A stretch of 64,000 nucleotides of DNA from Argonema galeatum A003/A1. GTDB lineage: Bacteria; Cyanobacteriota; Cyanobacteriia; Cyanobacteriales; Aerosakkonemataceae. Of this stretch, positions 25,748 to 34,294 are shown piece after piece. Both the position numbers and the translations under genes were made by a program. Location: assembly GCF_023333595.1 (NCBI RefSeq), contig NZ_JAIQZM010000009.1, positions 142,493 through 206,492 on the forward strand, in the 5' to 3' direction. Each line of letters begins with the position of its first letter. The first letter of the stretch is position 1. The notes under the pieces were generated by a model. It ran no database searches, was not told the origin of the DNA, and worked only from the letters and a program-made list of their open reading frames with translations.

Positions 25748-25950
25748 GGGCTAGGGGCTAGGGGCTAGGGGCTAGGGGGAAGAGGGAAGAGGGAAGAGGG
25801 GCTAGTAAAATGTTCTTTAATCTTTAATAAATCCAAAATCCAAAATCGCCAAATCCAAAATCGCCAAATCCAAAATCCAAAATCCAAAATCCAAAATCCA
25901 AAATCCAAAATCCAGAATCCAAAACCCAAAATCCAAAATCTAAAATTCTT
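25748..25950. repeat. Tandem repeat arrays between minC and minD
   Basis: The spacer has four copies of GGGGCTA, then GGGAAGA units, then about 110 bp of AATCCAAA-type units (25829-25944) reaching to 6 bp before the minD ATG. No Shine-Dalgarno is visible in the array, so minD translation signals are unusual. Confidence 0.9.
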
Positions 25951-26760
25951 ATGAGTCGTGTTATAGTCATCACTTCTGGTAAAGGAGGAGTGGGAAAAAC
26001 TACCTCTACTGCCAACATTGGTATGGCGATCGCATCTCGCGGTCATCAGGTTGCTGTGGTCGATGCCGATTTTGGTCTGCGAAATCTCGACTTACTGCTG
26101 GGGTTGGAAAACAGAATTGTCTACACAGCGGTAGATGTGCTGGCAGGTGAGTGTACCTTAGAAAAAGCTTTGGTAAAAGATAAGCGACAGCCGAAACTTG
26201 TACTCTTACCAGCTGCTCAAAACCGCACCAAAGATGCCGTAACGCCAGACCAAATGAAGCGACTGGTGAACGAGTTGGCAAAAACCTACGAATATATTCT
26301 GATAGACAGTCCAGCTGGAATCGAGATGGGCTTTCGGAATGCGATCGCAGGCGCACAAGAAGCTATCATCGTCACAACTCCCGAAATTGCAGCCGTCCGG
26401 GATGCCGATCGGGTGATTGGTTTGTTGGAAGCGCACAGCATTAAGCGCATCCAGCTAGTAGTCAACCGCATTAGACCCGCAATGGTGGAAGCTAACGATA
26501 TGATGTCCGTACAGGATGTGCAAGAAATCCTCGCCATTCCCCTGATCGGTGCGATTCCAGATGACGAGCGCGTGATTGTTTCTACTAATCGTGGCGAACC
26601 TTTAGTATTAGGGGAAAATAACTCTCTCGCCGCCGTTGCCTACAATAACATCGCTCGCCGTTTGGATGGAGAAAAGGTAGAATTTCTCGACCTGAACGCA
26701 CCCCCGGCTGGTTTTTTTGCTCGCATCCGACGCTTCTTTGGCAGTAAACCCCGCAGTTAA
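25951..26760 (+). CDS. minD: Septum site-determining ATPase MinD
   Basis: MinD is a deviant-Walker ParA-type ATPase that recruits MinC to the membrane. The P-loop is GKGGVGKTT (residues 10-18, including the signature first Lys), followed by [17 protein letters not shown] and DSPAGIE. The C-terminus [12 protein letters not shown] is the amphipathic membrane-targeting helix. All catalytic positions are intact over 269 residues. It lies between minC and minE. Confidence 0.97.
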   Translation: MSRVIVITSGKGGVGKTTSTANIGMAIASRGHQVAVVDADFGLRNLDLLLGLENRIVYTAVDVLAGECTLEKALVKDKRQPKLVLLPAAQNRTKDAVTPDQMKRLVNELAKTYEYILIDSPAGIEMGFRNAIAGAQEAIIVTTPEIAAVRDADRVIGLLEAHSIKRIQLVVNRIRPAMVEANDMMSVQDVQEILAIPLIGAIPDDERVIVSTNRGEPLVLGENNSLAAVAYNNIARRLDGEKVEFLDLNAPPAGFFARIRRFFGSKPRS

Positions 26761-26899
26761 GAGGGGGAGACTGGGGAGTAGCGGGAGAGTGGGGGAGCCA
26801 GAGAAGCTAATAAATGATCTTTTATTTTGCTCTATTCCCAAGTCCCTATTCCCAAGTTTCTATTCCCTTATTCTCTATTCCTTATTATTCACATCTACC

Positions 26900-27187
26900 A
26901 TGATTAACGAACTTCTAGAAAAACTTTTTCCCTGGTCAACTCCTACTAACAGTCGGGTGGATGTTAAGCGTCGCCTCCAACTGGTAATCGCGCACGATCG
27001 GGCCGGACTTTCTCCAGAAACGATCGAGGCGATGCGAAAAGAAATTCTAGAAGTTGTTTCTCGCTACGTAGAACTGGATGCAGACGGGTTGGAGTTTGCG
27101 ATCGAGAGTCACGATCGGGCCACAGCATTGATTGCCAATTTGCCAATTCTACGGGTCAAGGTTGAGCCAGCTGAGGAAATTACCTGA
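26900..27187 (+). CDS. minE: Cell division topological specificity factor MinE
   Basis: MinE stimulates MinD ATPase and sets the oscillation that positions the septum. The 95-residue protein shows the family order: a short N-terminal helix ([12 protein letters not shown]), then [41 protein letters not shown], which covers the MinD-interacting and dimerisation parts. The frame is open back to 26717, but ATG 26900 is chosen because the family begins there and the upstream text is repeat-derived. A 139-bp spacer with (TATTCCCAAGT)-like repeats separates it from minD. Confidence 0.95.
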   Translation: MINELLEKLFPWSTPTNSRVDVKRRLQLVIAHDRAGLSPETIEAMRKEILEVVSRYVELDADGLEFAIESHDRATALIANLPILRVKVEPAEEIT

Positions 27188-27390
27188 AAATCTATCTACC
27201 CTGTCCCAGGACGCGGGGATCTAGTGCAGGATGGCGGAAATAACTCACCACTAAAAATTGCCAATGATTGCTCTGGAAATCTTGATTTTTACCACCGACA
27301 ACTGACAACTGACCACTGACCACTTGCACTAGGTGTTCCCCCATGACTATAAAATCAAGCTTGACTTCCACAAGTTTTTAAGGAGATGCC

Positions 27391-28530
27391 ATGCCGCAGA
27401 GGCAAGATATTCAAGAGAGCCAGGAACGCCTAGCCTCTAGCACAGTAGAATTTGGCAGAAAATTGAAATTCCAAAAGAACAATGTTTTTCAAGTAGAGCT
27501 TCAGCGGCGCGTTGATGAATTCTTCCTCTTCACCGGACGGCGGAAACGAGACTGTCCGCAGATGTATGTGAAGACAGCTATCCTACTCTTGAGTTTCGCC
27601 CTATTGTATGGATTATTAGTGTTCAAAGCCCAGACATGGTGGCAGGCGCTGCCCCTGTCCATTCTGCTTGGTATAGTGGCCGCTCTCATCGGTTTTAACA
27701 TTCAGCACGACGGCGGACATCAGGCTTATTCGAGCATTCCTTGGGTCAATAAGCTGACAGGAATGACCATAGCGCTGATCGGCGGCAGTTCCTATAACTG
27801 GCACTGGAAGCACGCTGTGTTCCATCATATGTATGTCAACATCAAGGCTCATGATGGTGACCTCGAAATCGGCATTTTCGGTCGGCTAACCCCTCACCAA
27901 CAGTGGTTTCCGTTTCATCAATGGCAACACTATTACCTCTGGCTGCTATACGGGCTAATGGCGATCCGGTGGCAGCTTTACGATGATTTCCACAATGTCC
28001 TCATTGGACAAATTGGCGATCGCCCATATCCGCGCCCGAAGGGTTGGGAGTTGGCGATCTTTTGGATCGGCAAAGGGATCTTCTACACCTTGGCTTTCGG
28101 GATTCCCCTGCTGTTCCACCCTGTCTGGGTCGTCCTCATATTCTACGGGGTGAGTGCGATCGCCTTGGGTATAGTTCTCAGCGTTGTGTTTCAATTAGCC
28201 CACGTCGTTGAAGAAGCTTCGTTTCCTCTGCCCCAGGAGGACACTGGACGGATCGATAACGCTTGGGCGATACATCAGGCTGAAACGACGGTGAACTTTG
28301 CCCGCTACAACCCTGTAGTCTCTTGGTTCCTGGGCGGACTCAACTTTCAGGTTGAACACCACCTTTTCCCTCAGATTTGCCATGTCAATTATCCTGCCAT
28401 TTCCAAGTTGGTGGAGGAAACCTGCCAGGAATTTGGGGTGCAGTACAACGAACACAAGTCTGTCTGGGCTGGTATAACCTCCCACGGACGTTGGTTACGG
28501 CGAATGGGAATGCCGAATTCGATCGAATAA
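27391..28530 (+). CDS. DesD-like (delta-6 type) membrane fatty acid desaturase
   Basis: The 379-residue protein resembles cyanobacterial acyl-lipid delta-6 desaturase DesD along its length. The three His boxes are present: HDGGH (~110), HAVFHH (~145) and QVEHH near the C-terminus (GGLNFQVEHHLFPQICHVNYP). Hydrophobic pairs before box 1 and between boxes 2 and 3 predict four membrane helices. These di-iron enzymes insert double bonds in membrane lipids. Unlike plant front-end desaturases it has no cytochrome b5 domain, as in DesD. AAGGAGA precedes the ATG at ideal spacing. The regioselectivity is not certain from sequence. Confidence 0.88.
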   Translation: MPQRQDIQESQERLASSTVEFGRKLKFQKNNVFQVELQRRVDEFFLFTGRRKRDCPQMYVKTAILLLSFALLYGLLVFKAQTWWQALPLSILLGIVAALIGFNIQHDGGHQAYSSIPWVNKLTGMTIALIGGSSYNWHWKHAVFHHMYVNIKAHDGDLEIGIFGRLTPHQQWFPFHQWQHYYLWLLYGLMAIRWQLYDDFHNVLIGQIGDRPYPRPKGWELAIFWIGKGIFYTLAFGIPLLFHPVWVVLIFYGVSAIALGIVLSVVFQLAHVVEEASFPLPQEDTGRIDNAWAIHQAETTVNFARYNPVVSWFLGGLNFQVEHHLFPQICHVNYPAISKLVEETCQEFGVQYNEHKSVWAGITSHGRWLRRMGMPNSIE

Positions 28531-28561
28531 AATCCTCCCTAAATTTTCATCTGAGGTTGAT

Positions 28562-28593
28562 AAAAAAAGCAGGAATTAACTCCTGCTTTTTTT
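28562..28593 (+). terminator. Rho-independent terminator after the desaturase gene
   Basis: The stem GCAGGA/TCCTGC with loop ATTAAC is followed by seven T and preceded by seven A, 31 bp after the stop codon. The A-run makes it bidirectional in principle. Confidence 0.9.
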
Positions 28594-28632
28594 CTGGGGG
28601 GGTGACAAGAATCTGTAAAACCCTTACTTCGT

Positions 28633-28831
28633 GGGCTCTTCCGTACTTAGTGTGCTAAGTTAACTTAAATTTATCCTCAAGGCTTTGCTACGTAAGGCGT
28701 TGAGTTATTTACACCCAAAGCTTGGTTATGGCAACTTGCTGCGGATGGGCAATCACCTTGAAATCCCTGCCAAGCTTTGCGCGTAGGACACAAAAAACTA
28801 ATCGTTTGGCACACTAGGTACGGAAGACCCC
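28633..28831. mobile_element. MITE-like element, 199 bp with 26-bp terminal inverted repeats
   Basis: The left end GGGCTCTTCCGTACTTAGTG and right end (reverse complement GGGGTCTTCCGTACCTAGTG) match at 23 of 26 positions. The ~145-bp interior has no intact gene, although a minus-strand frame crosses it. Target-site duplications are not obvious. Confidence 0.75.
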
Positions 28832-28912
28832 TATTAACCAGTTCTTGAGTTAAACCAATCGCGATCTGACTAAAAACGCTATAATTATCAGAATTGAAAA
28901 TAGGTAAAAATG

Positions 28913-29137
28913 ATGTCAACAGTTTATCGTTTAAAAGCCAGCGAACTAGATCGTGATTTTTTAGAAGAAATCAAAGCGACTTTTGGAGATAAAGAGATTG
29001 AAATCATTGTTTCCGAATTTGATGAAACTGAATATATTTTCAAATCAGAAATTAACAAAAATCGACTTTTAAAGGCCATTAAAAATGTTAAAAAGCGGCA
29101 AAGTTTAGTTGAAGTTAACTTACAGGATTTGCAATGA
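28913..29137 (+). CDS. RelB/Phd-like antitoxin partner of the YoeB-like toxin
   Basis: The 74-residue protein has a short beta-strand start (TVYRLKASELDRDFLEEIKATFGD), an acidic centre (VSEFDETEYIF) and a C-terminal helix. This fits a small type II antitoxin, although it is not a textbook Phd/YefM sequence. The 4-bp ATGA overlap with the following YoeB-like toxin is the strongest evidence. The start could be either of two adjacent ATG codons (28910 or 28913). Presumed to bind the toxin and to repress the operon. Confidence 0.8.
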   Translation: MSTVYRLKASELDRDFLEEIKATFGDKEIEIIVSEFDETEYIFKSEINKNRLLKAIKNVKKRQSLVEVNLQDLQ

Positions 29138-29400
29138 GCAGAAGAATTGTTTTTGAATCATCTGCTTTTGCAGACTTTAATGAATGGGCAAAATTAGACA
29201 AAAAGATTTATCGCAAAATTGTCGAACTGATTAAAGATATAGACCGATCGCCGTTTGAAGGATTAGGTAAACCTGAACCTCTGAAATACGAGTTAAGTGG
29301 GTTTTGGTCAAGGCGCATTGATAATGAACATCGTTTAGTTTACCAAGTTTCCGATGAAGAAATTACGATCGTAGCTTGTAAGTATCATTACAGTGAATAG
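29134..29400 (+). CDS. Txe/YoeB-family mRNA interferase toxin
   Basis: The 88-residue protein matches YoeB/Txe: FESSAFADFNEWAKLDKKIYRKIVELIKDIDRSPFEGLGKPEPLKYELSGFWSRRIDNEHRLVY contains the conserved Glu-Pro-Leu, Gly-x-Trp-Ser-Arg-Arg-Ile and Glu-His-Arg-Leu-Val residues, and it ends in KYHY with the catalytic His/Tyr. Such toxins cleave mRNA at the ribosome. The start overlaps the antitoxin stop (ATGA), giving coupled translation. It appears complete. Confidence 0.93.
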   Translation: MSRRIVFESSAFADFNEWAKLDKKIYRKIVELIKDIDRSPFEGLGKPEPLKYELSGFWSRRIDNEHRLVYQVSDEEITIVACKYHYSE

Positions 29401-29548
29401 TCGTAAGTTTTAAAATAGTGCGACATTTGTTTACATAGCTAGCTTTATTTACTTTGTAGAAGCTTGGTTTTTAGCGAACTAGACCTGTCATTCTTTAGAT
29501 TTATTTATAAAAATGTTACAGGAGAACGATTAGACGCACTTTTCTTGA

Positions 29549-30895
29549 TTAAACTTGTTGATGAGTTGGTATTTTTATCCAAAACTCCGTACCCTCTCCC
29601 TTCGTTGACCTGCATTCTAACAGTCCTTTGTGCTTGTCAACAACAATTGAGTACGCAATTGCCAATCCCAAACCAGTGCCTTTACCGACTGGCTTTGTGG
29701 TGAAGAAGGGATTAAATATTTGTTGTACAACTTCTGGCGTCATTCCCGATCCGTTGTCTGCGATCGCAATCTCTACCCAATTTCCATCCAAAAGCCTAGT
29801 CCGAATCCAAATCAAGGGTGTAGGCGCTGACTCATTCCCCTCCTCAAGGTAATCAATTGCGTTGTTAAGAATATTGAATAATACTTGATTCAGCTGAGCG
29901 GGATAACACTCTACAGTCGGCAGATAGCCGTATTCCTTAACAACTTTAATTTTAGCATCGTCGTTCGATTTGGGATTTGGGATTTGGGATTTGGGATTTG
30001 TTATGGGCAATTCAGAATCTAAAATCAGGCTGTCATTAGTAGAGAGGTTGTCTGAATAATTGTTAGACAGTCTGTGTTCCAAAAGTAAAAGAGTGTTATC
30101 AATACCTTCGTGAATGTCAACCTGTTTTATCTCTGCTTCGCCAAGCCTAGAAAAAATCTTTAAATTTACCACAAGATCGCGAATCCGAACTGCTCCCGAT
30201 GACATCGAATCTAAGCTTTTCGGGAGATCGTCACTCATAAATTCCCAATCAATATTTTCTAATGCCAACTGAATGTCATCAGCAGGATTAGGGTAGTATT
30301 TTTGATAAAGATGAATTAGGTTTAGCAGCTCGGCGACGCGGTTTTTAGTATGAGCGAGATTGCCGCTGATAAAAGCGATCGGGTTGTTAATTGCGTGAGC
30401 AATTCCTGCCACCATTTGACCGAGGCCAGACATTTTTTCGCTTTGTACCAGTTGAGCTTGAGTTTGTTGTAACTCCTGCAAAGTTTGGCTTAGTTGCTGA
30501 TTGGTTTCGCTCAATTGTTGCTGGTATTGATAGACTCGCAATCCGGCTCGTACCCGTGCCAACAATTCATTTGATTCGATTGGTTTAGAGACAAAATCAT
30601 CTGCTCCTGCATCTAAACCTTGGACTCGATCGGCTACAGAATCGCGAGCGGTCAGGAGAATAAAAAATGTGCTAGCTAGATCGGGAGTTTCCTTGAGGCG
30701 ACGACAAACTTCTACTCCATCCATCAGCGGCATCATCCAATCGCAAAGTATTAAAGCCGGACGTACATTAAATGCCTTTTCTAGTCCTTCTTCACCATTT
30801 TTAGCTACAGCAACTTCATAGCCTTCTAGTTGCAAGTCTCTTTTAAGAAGTAATCGAGTTGCCGAATCATCTTCAACTACAAGAATTTTTGACAT
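29549..30895 (-). CDS. Response regulator-histidine kinase (REC-DHp-HATPase)
   Basis: The 448-residue cytosolic protein begins with a receiver domain (residues 1-120, phospho-acceptor Asp52 in ILCDWMMP). A coiled coil (~120-152) rich in Gln/Leu follows, then a DHp domain (phospho-His167) and an HATPase domain (N box near ILNNAIDYL, DNGSGM, and FTTKPVGKGTGLGLAI). The H-box reads GIAHAINNP; the Glu normally following the His is Ala168 here. A stretch around residues 300-315 (ITNPKSQIPNPKS) comes from a tandem ATTTGGG-type repeat inside the gene. The gene opens (or, given orientation, ends) a long run of sensor genes on the minus strand. Confidence 0.9.
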   Translation of the reverse strand: MSKILVVEDDSATRLLLKRDLQLEGYEVAVAKNGEEGLEKAFNVRPALILCDWMMPLMDGVEVCRRLKETPDLASTFFILLTARDSVADRVQGLDAGADDFVSKPIESNELLARVRAGLRVYQYQQQLSETNQQLSQTLQELQQTQAQLVQSEKMSGLGQMVAGIAHAINNPIAFISGNLAHTKNRVAELLNLIHLYQKYYPNPADDIQLALENIDWEFMSDDLPKSLDSMSSGAVRIRDLVVNLKIFSRLGEAEIKQVDIHEGIDNTLLLLEHRLSNNYSDNLSTNDSLILDSELPITNPKSQIPNPKSNDDAKIKVVKEYGYLPTVECYPAQLNQVLFNILNNAIDYLEEGNESAPTPLIWIRTRLLDGNWVEIAIADNGSGMTPEVVQQIFNPFFTTKPVGKGTGLGLAIAYSIVVDKHKGLLECRSTKGEGTEFWIKIPTHQQV

Positions 30896-31078
30896 GGAAG
30901 GTAATTGGTAATTGAGCGAGTAAATTTAAAATCTGAGATTGCAAATTGGGTCTTTCGTAATTATTATGCTAATGTTCAAAATAAACATTTTGTAGTAGCA
31001 CAGATCATCAATATGTCGGTCATACCAAGATTTTAATTAGCTGTGCTACTACTTCAGCATATTTGACCCGAAAGAACC

Positions 31079-34000
31079 TTACCAATTAGCAATGAAGGTG
31101 TTGATCCGCTCCAGTATTTTTTCTAATTCTGCTATAATTTCCGATGCACCATCTAGCTGGTTTGCTTCAGCCTGACTCTGTAACCTTGCGGCGAGGTCTG
31201 GCATGAATCGAATAGCCACGGTAGCGCTCCCCCCTTTAAGCTGGTGAGCGCGACGACCCAGCGTGTTGCAATCGCCTGAAAGCAGTGCTTCCTTGGCTTC
31301 TTTTAGGTAAGTTGGAGCATCTTCCATAAAAGCTTGGAGTAGTTCTAGTTGAAATTCCGCGTCTCCTCTGGCGATTTCGTAGAGACGGACGCGATCGACA
31401 ATTTCTTCCGTTGGGGACTGGATTTGGGATTCTAGATTCATGGAATTATCTGCTGGAGGTTGAGATTCAGTATTTATATCTTGTTGTAGGTTATCTAGAA
31501 TCTTTGTGCTTTCATCCTTTGTTTGTATCCATCGCTCTATAACTTCTGACAATTGTTTCGTAGAAATGGGTTTAGTTATATAATCATCCATTCCAGCTGC
31601 CAGACACTTTTCGCGATCGCCGCTCATAGCGTGAGCAGTCAAAGCAATAACTATAGTATGCCGATCCTGACATTCCCTAACGCGAATTCTCTTTGTTGTT
31701 TCGTAGCCATCTAGCACTGGCATTTGACAATCCATTAATACTAAATCGTAGCTAGTGTTTGTCATTAGTTCGAGCGCTGCTTGACCGTTGGTAGCACAAT
31801 CTGCCTGATAGCCCAATATTTTTAATTGATTTAGCACAACTTTTTGGTTAATTGGCATATCTTCTACCAACAATATTTTGAGATTTGATGTTAATAATGG
31901 GTCATTAATAATAGGCGAATCAGGGGTATCCCACCACAGCCGATCAGATTGGTTAGCTTCTTCTCGATTACCGATCGCCGATGACTTATTACCCATTACT
32001 GCTAACACTTGACTTTTCTGCAAAGGGACTGTAAACCAGAATACCGACCCTTTACCCACCTCACTCTCTACGCCAATTTCACCCTCCATCAACTCCACTA
32101 GCTGCTTGCAAATTGCCAAACCCAAACCCGAACCTCCATAAGCTCTGGTGGTCGAGCCATCCACTTGAGAGAAGGATTGAAACAGCTTTTTCTGGTTTTC
32201 TGGTGCAATACCAATGCCAGTATCTCGAACAGAAAACAAAATACGGAATTCAGAATTGAGGATTTTTTTTGTATTGTAGCTTGTGACAAAGGGGGTTTCT
32301 TTATGAATTCTGACTGCAATCGTCACTTCCCCTTTGTCTGTAAATTTAATTGAGTTTTCTACCAGATTAACGAGGATTTGATGCAGGCGGTGGGGGTCTC
32401 CGATTAATTGTTGGGGTACGTTGGCGTCAATCGAGGTCAGCAGTCTGATTCCTTTAGCATTGGCTTGTACTTGTACCATGTTAAACACTTGGCCTATACT
32501 GGTATTTAAATCGAATACCCGCATTTGGAGACGCATTTTACCAGCTTCTAACTTGGAGAAATCGAGAATATCATTAATTAGTGCTAGCAGGGTTTCGGCA
32601 CTGATTTTGATAGTCTGCATAAATTCTTGCTGGTGGTTTGTCAGGGTAGTTTTTAAAAGTAAGTCTGTCATTCCCAGCACGCCGTTCATCGGAGTGCGGA
32701 TTTCGTGACTCATGTTGGCTAAAAAGACTGATTTCATCCTGGCAGCTTCTAAGGCGGCTTCTCGTGCTTCTACCAATTCGTTAATCATCTGAGTCACGAT
32801 GATGATGCCACCAACTTGACATTTTGGATTAAAAATTTGAGATTCTAAATTATTAGGCTGTTGGTTGGTATCCCCTAAGTCAGGTGTTTGAATGCACCAG
32901 GGTTGGACAGCCCAGCGGAGATAGAGTTTGGTGCCATCTTCACGCTCGATCGCATCTTCGGCTAAGGAGATCACTTCTCCTTGCAGCGCCCGCGAATAAA
33001 TTGCTTTTGTTTGCTTTGAAATCTGAGGTAAAATTTCATGGTGCTTGAGCCCGATCAAGTCCAGCCCGTCCAGGTCGTAATCCTTCAGCCATCGATCGCT
33101 GTAGGCGAGATACCGCATCTCGGTATCAAACATCGCCATCGCCACAGGTGCGTTGGTAATAATTTGTCGTAGTTGTTGGCGCTCTTGCTCTAAAGCCAGT
33201 TCTACTTTTTTGCGTTCGACAATTTCAGCTTCAAGGGTATGGAGCGTTTCTGATAACTCGGCGGTGCGTTCCCGAACCCGAACTTCTAACCCATCGTAAG
33301 CGAGGCGCAGACTTTCCTGTGCCCACTGGCGTTGGATTTCGGCACCAGCTCGTGCGGCAAAGATTTTCATAATTGCTTTGGCGCTCTCCACGTCCGAGAG
33401 GGGTTTGTCATGATTAACGCACAAAATACCGATCGCCTGTCGCGATGAGTCAAGCACTGGCACTCCTAGATAGCAGGTTACACCCATAACTGCTAACCCC
33501 TTAGCTTCTGGGAAGAGTTCCTGCACCCCTGAAGGGTAGTAACACTGCTTTCCTTGTTCGATAACTGTTTCGCAGGGAGTACCGGGTAGATTGTACTCAA
33601 AGTTTGTCTCCAGATTATCATCTGCCCAAAAAGCAAGAGTTTGTAATTTGTCGGGCTCTTCGCTTACAATTTCAGCAATAAAAGCGTAGCGAACTCCCAG
33701 TGCTTCTGCCAGATGGCGAACAACAGCTGGAAAAAATTTTTCGCCCGTCACTGAGGCTGTTGCTACCACAATATTGTGTAGAACTTCCTCTGCCCGTTCG
33801 CGTTCGACAATCTGATTTTGCAGCTCTCGGTTGACAACTTCTAGTTGCTCTGGAGTTTTGAGAGCCAAAAATTGAGGCAGCAGGACTCCCATTTCTACGG
33901 CGGTATAGCAGGAGACTAGGGCGGTCAATGCTTTTTCCAAACCCGATACCCAGTATGCTGGATGCCAGAGCGTCCAGATTTCGAGCAAGTGACCCGTGCC

Positions 34001-34225
34001 ACAAAGGATGATGAAGGCTCCAAATAAGCCAAATACTCCTAAAAAGGGGATCTCATTCCGCTTGTAGATGAAGTAGATCAGCATCGCCGGAATAGAGAAA
34101 TAGGCGATCGCAATAAACAAATCTGAAAGCACGTGCAGCCAAACCAGTGGGGTCTCCCAGAGGTAGCAGTTACCGTGCGGCATATACTGTGTTGGCGACA
34201 ATAGTTGTTTGAAAAATTCCCACAT
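31079..34225 (-). CDS. Ethylene-receptor-like hybrid histidine kinase (ETR-GAF-PAS-HK-REC-Hpt)
   Basis: The N-terminal ~125 residues form three membrane helices homologous to the plant ETR1 ethylene-binding domain. Asp35, Tyr42, Ile72, Cys75 and His79 keep the exact spacing of ETR1 Asp25, Tyr32, Ile62, Cys65 and His69, the copper/ethylene site. After a coiled coil come GAF (~155-300), coiled coil, PAS (~350-475), DHp with His507 ([15 protein letters not shown]), HATPase (~605-735), REC with Asp832 and Hpt with His994 ([10 protein letters not shown]). This is a complete phosphorelay in one chain. Synechocystis has a related ethylene receptor. Low-complexity loops at ~449-470 and ~641-660 look repeat-derived. 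Confidence 0.92.
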   Translation of the reverse strand: MWEFFKQLLSPTQYMPHGNCYLWETPLVWLHVLSDLFIAIAYFSIPAMLIYFIYKRNEIPFLGVFGLFGAFIILCGTGHLLEIWTLWHPAYWVSGLEKALTALVSCYTAVEMGVLLPQFLALKTPEQLEVVNRELQNQIVERERAEEVLHNIVVATASVTGEKFFPAVVRHLAEALGVRYAFIAEIVSEEPDKLQTLAFWADDNLETNFEYNLPGTPCETVIEQGKQCYYPSGVQELFPEAKGLAVMGVTCYLGVPVLDSSRQAIGILCVNHDKPLSDVESAKAIMKIFAARAGAEIQRQWAQESLRLAYDGLEVRVRERTAELSETLHTLEAEIVERKKVELALEQERQQLRQIITNAPVAMAMFDTEMRYLAYSDRWLKDYDLDGLDLIGLKHHEILPQISKQTKAIYSRALQGEVISLAEDAIEREDGTKLYLRWAVQPWCIQTPDLGDTNQQPNNLESQIFNPKCQVGGIIIVTQMINELVEAREAALEAARMKSVFLANMSHEIRTPMNGVLGMTDLLLKTTLTNHQQEFMQTIKISAETLLALINDILDFSKLEAGKMRLQMRVFDLNTSIGQVFNMVQVQANAKGIRLLTSIDANVPQQLIGDPHRLHQILVNLVENSIKFTDKGEVTIAVRIHKETPFVTSYNTKKILNSEFRILFSVRDTGIGIAPENQKKLFQSFSQVDGSTTRAYGGSGLGLAICKQLVELMEGEIGVESEVGKGSVFWFTVPLQKSQVLAVMGNKSSAIGNREEANQSDRLWWDTPDSPIINDPLLTSNLKILLVEDMPINQKVVLNQLKILGYQADCATNGQAALELMTNTSYDLVLMDCQMPVLDGYETTKRIRVRECQDRHTIVIALTAHAMSGDREKCLAAGMDDYITKPISTKQLSEVIERWIQTKDESTKILDNLQQDINTESQPPADNSMNLESQIQSPTEEIVDRVRLYEIARGDAEFQLELLQAFMEDAPTYLKEAKEALLSGDCNTLGRRAHQLKGGSATVAIRFMPDLAARLQSQAEANQLDGASEIIAELEKILERINTFIANW

Positions 34226-34294
34226 ATAAAATTGGTGATTGATGATTGGTGATTGTGAAATGGAAAATTTTAAATCTAAAATCTGAAATCTCCC

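Noticed and set aside
25765..26046. Minus-strand frame rich in Phe, Trp, Gly and Asp
   Set aside because: It is generated by the AATCCAAA repeat array and the start of minD on the opposite strand.
28677..28919. 80-codon minus-strand frame inside the 199-bp element
   Set aside because: Its two ends both read Leu-Pro-Tyr-Leu-Val-Cys because of the terminal inverted repeats; I see no transposase motif.
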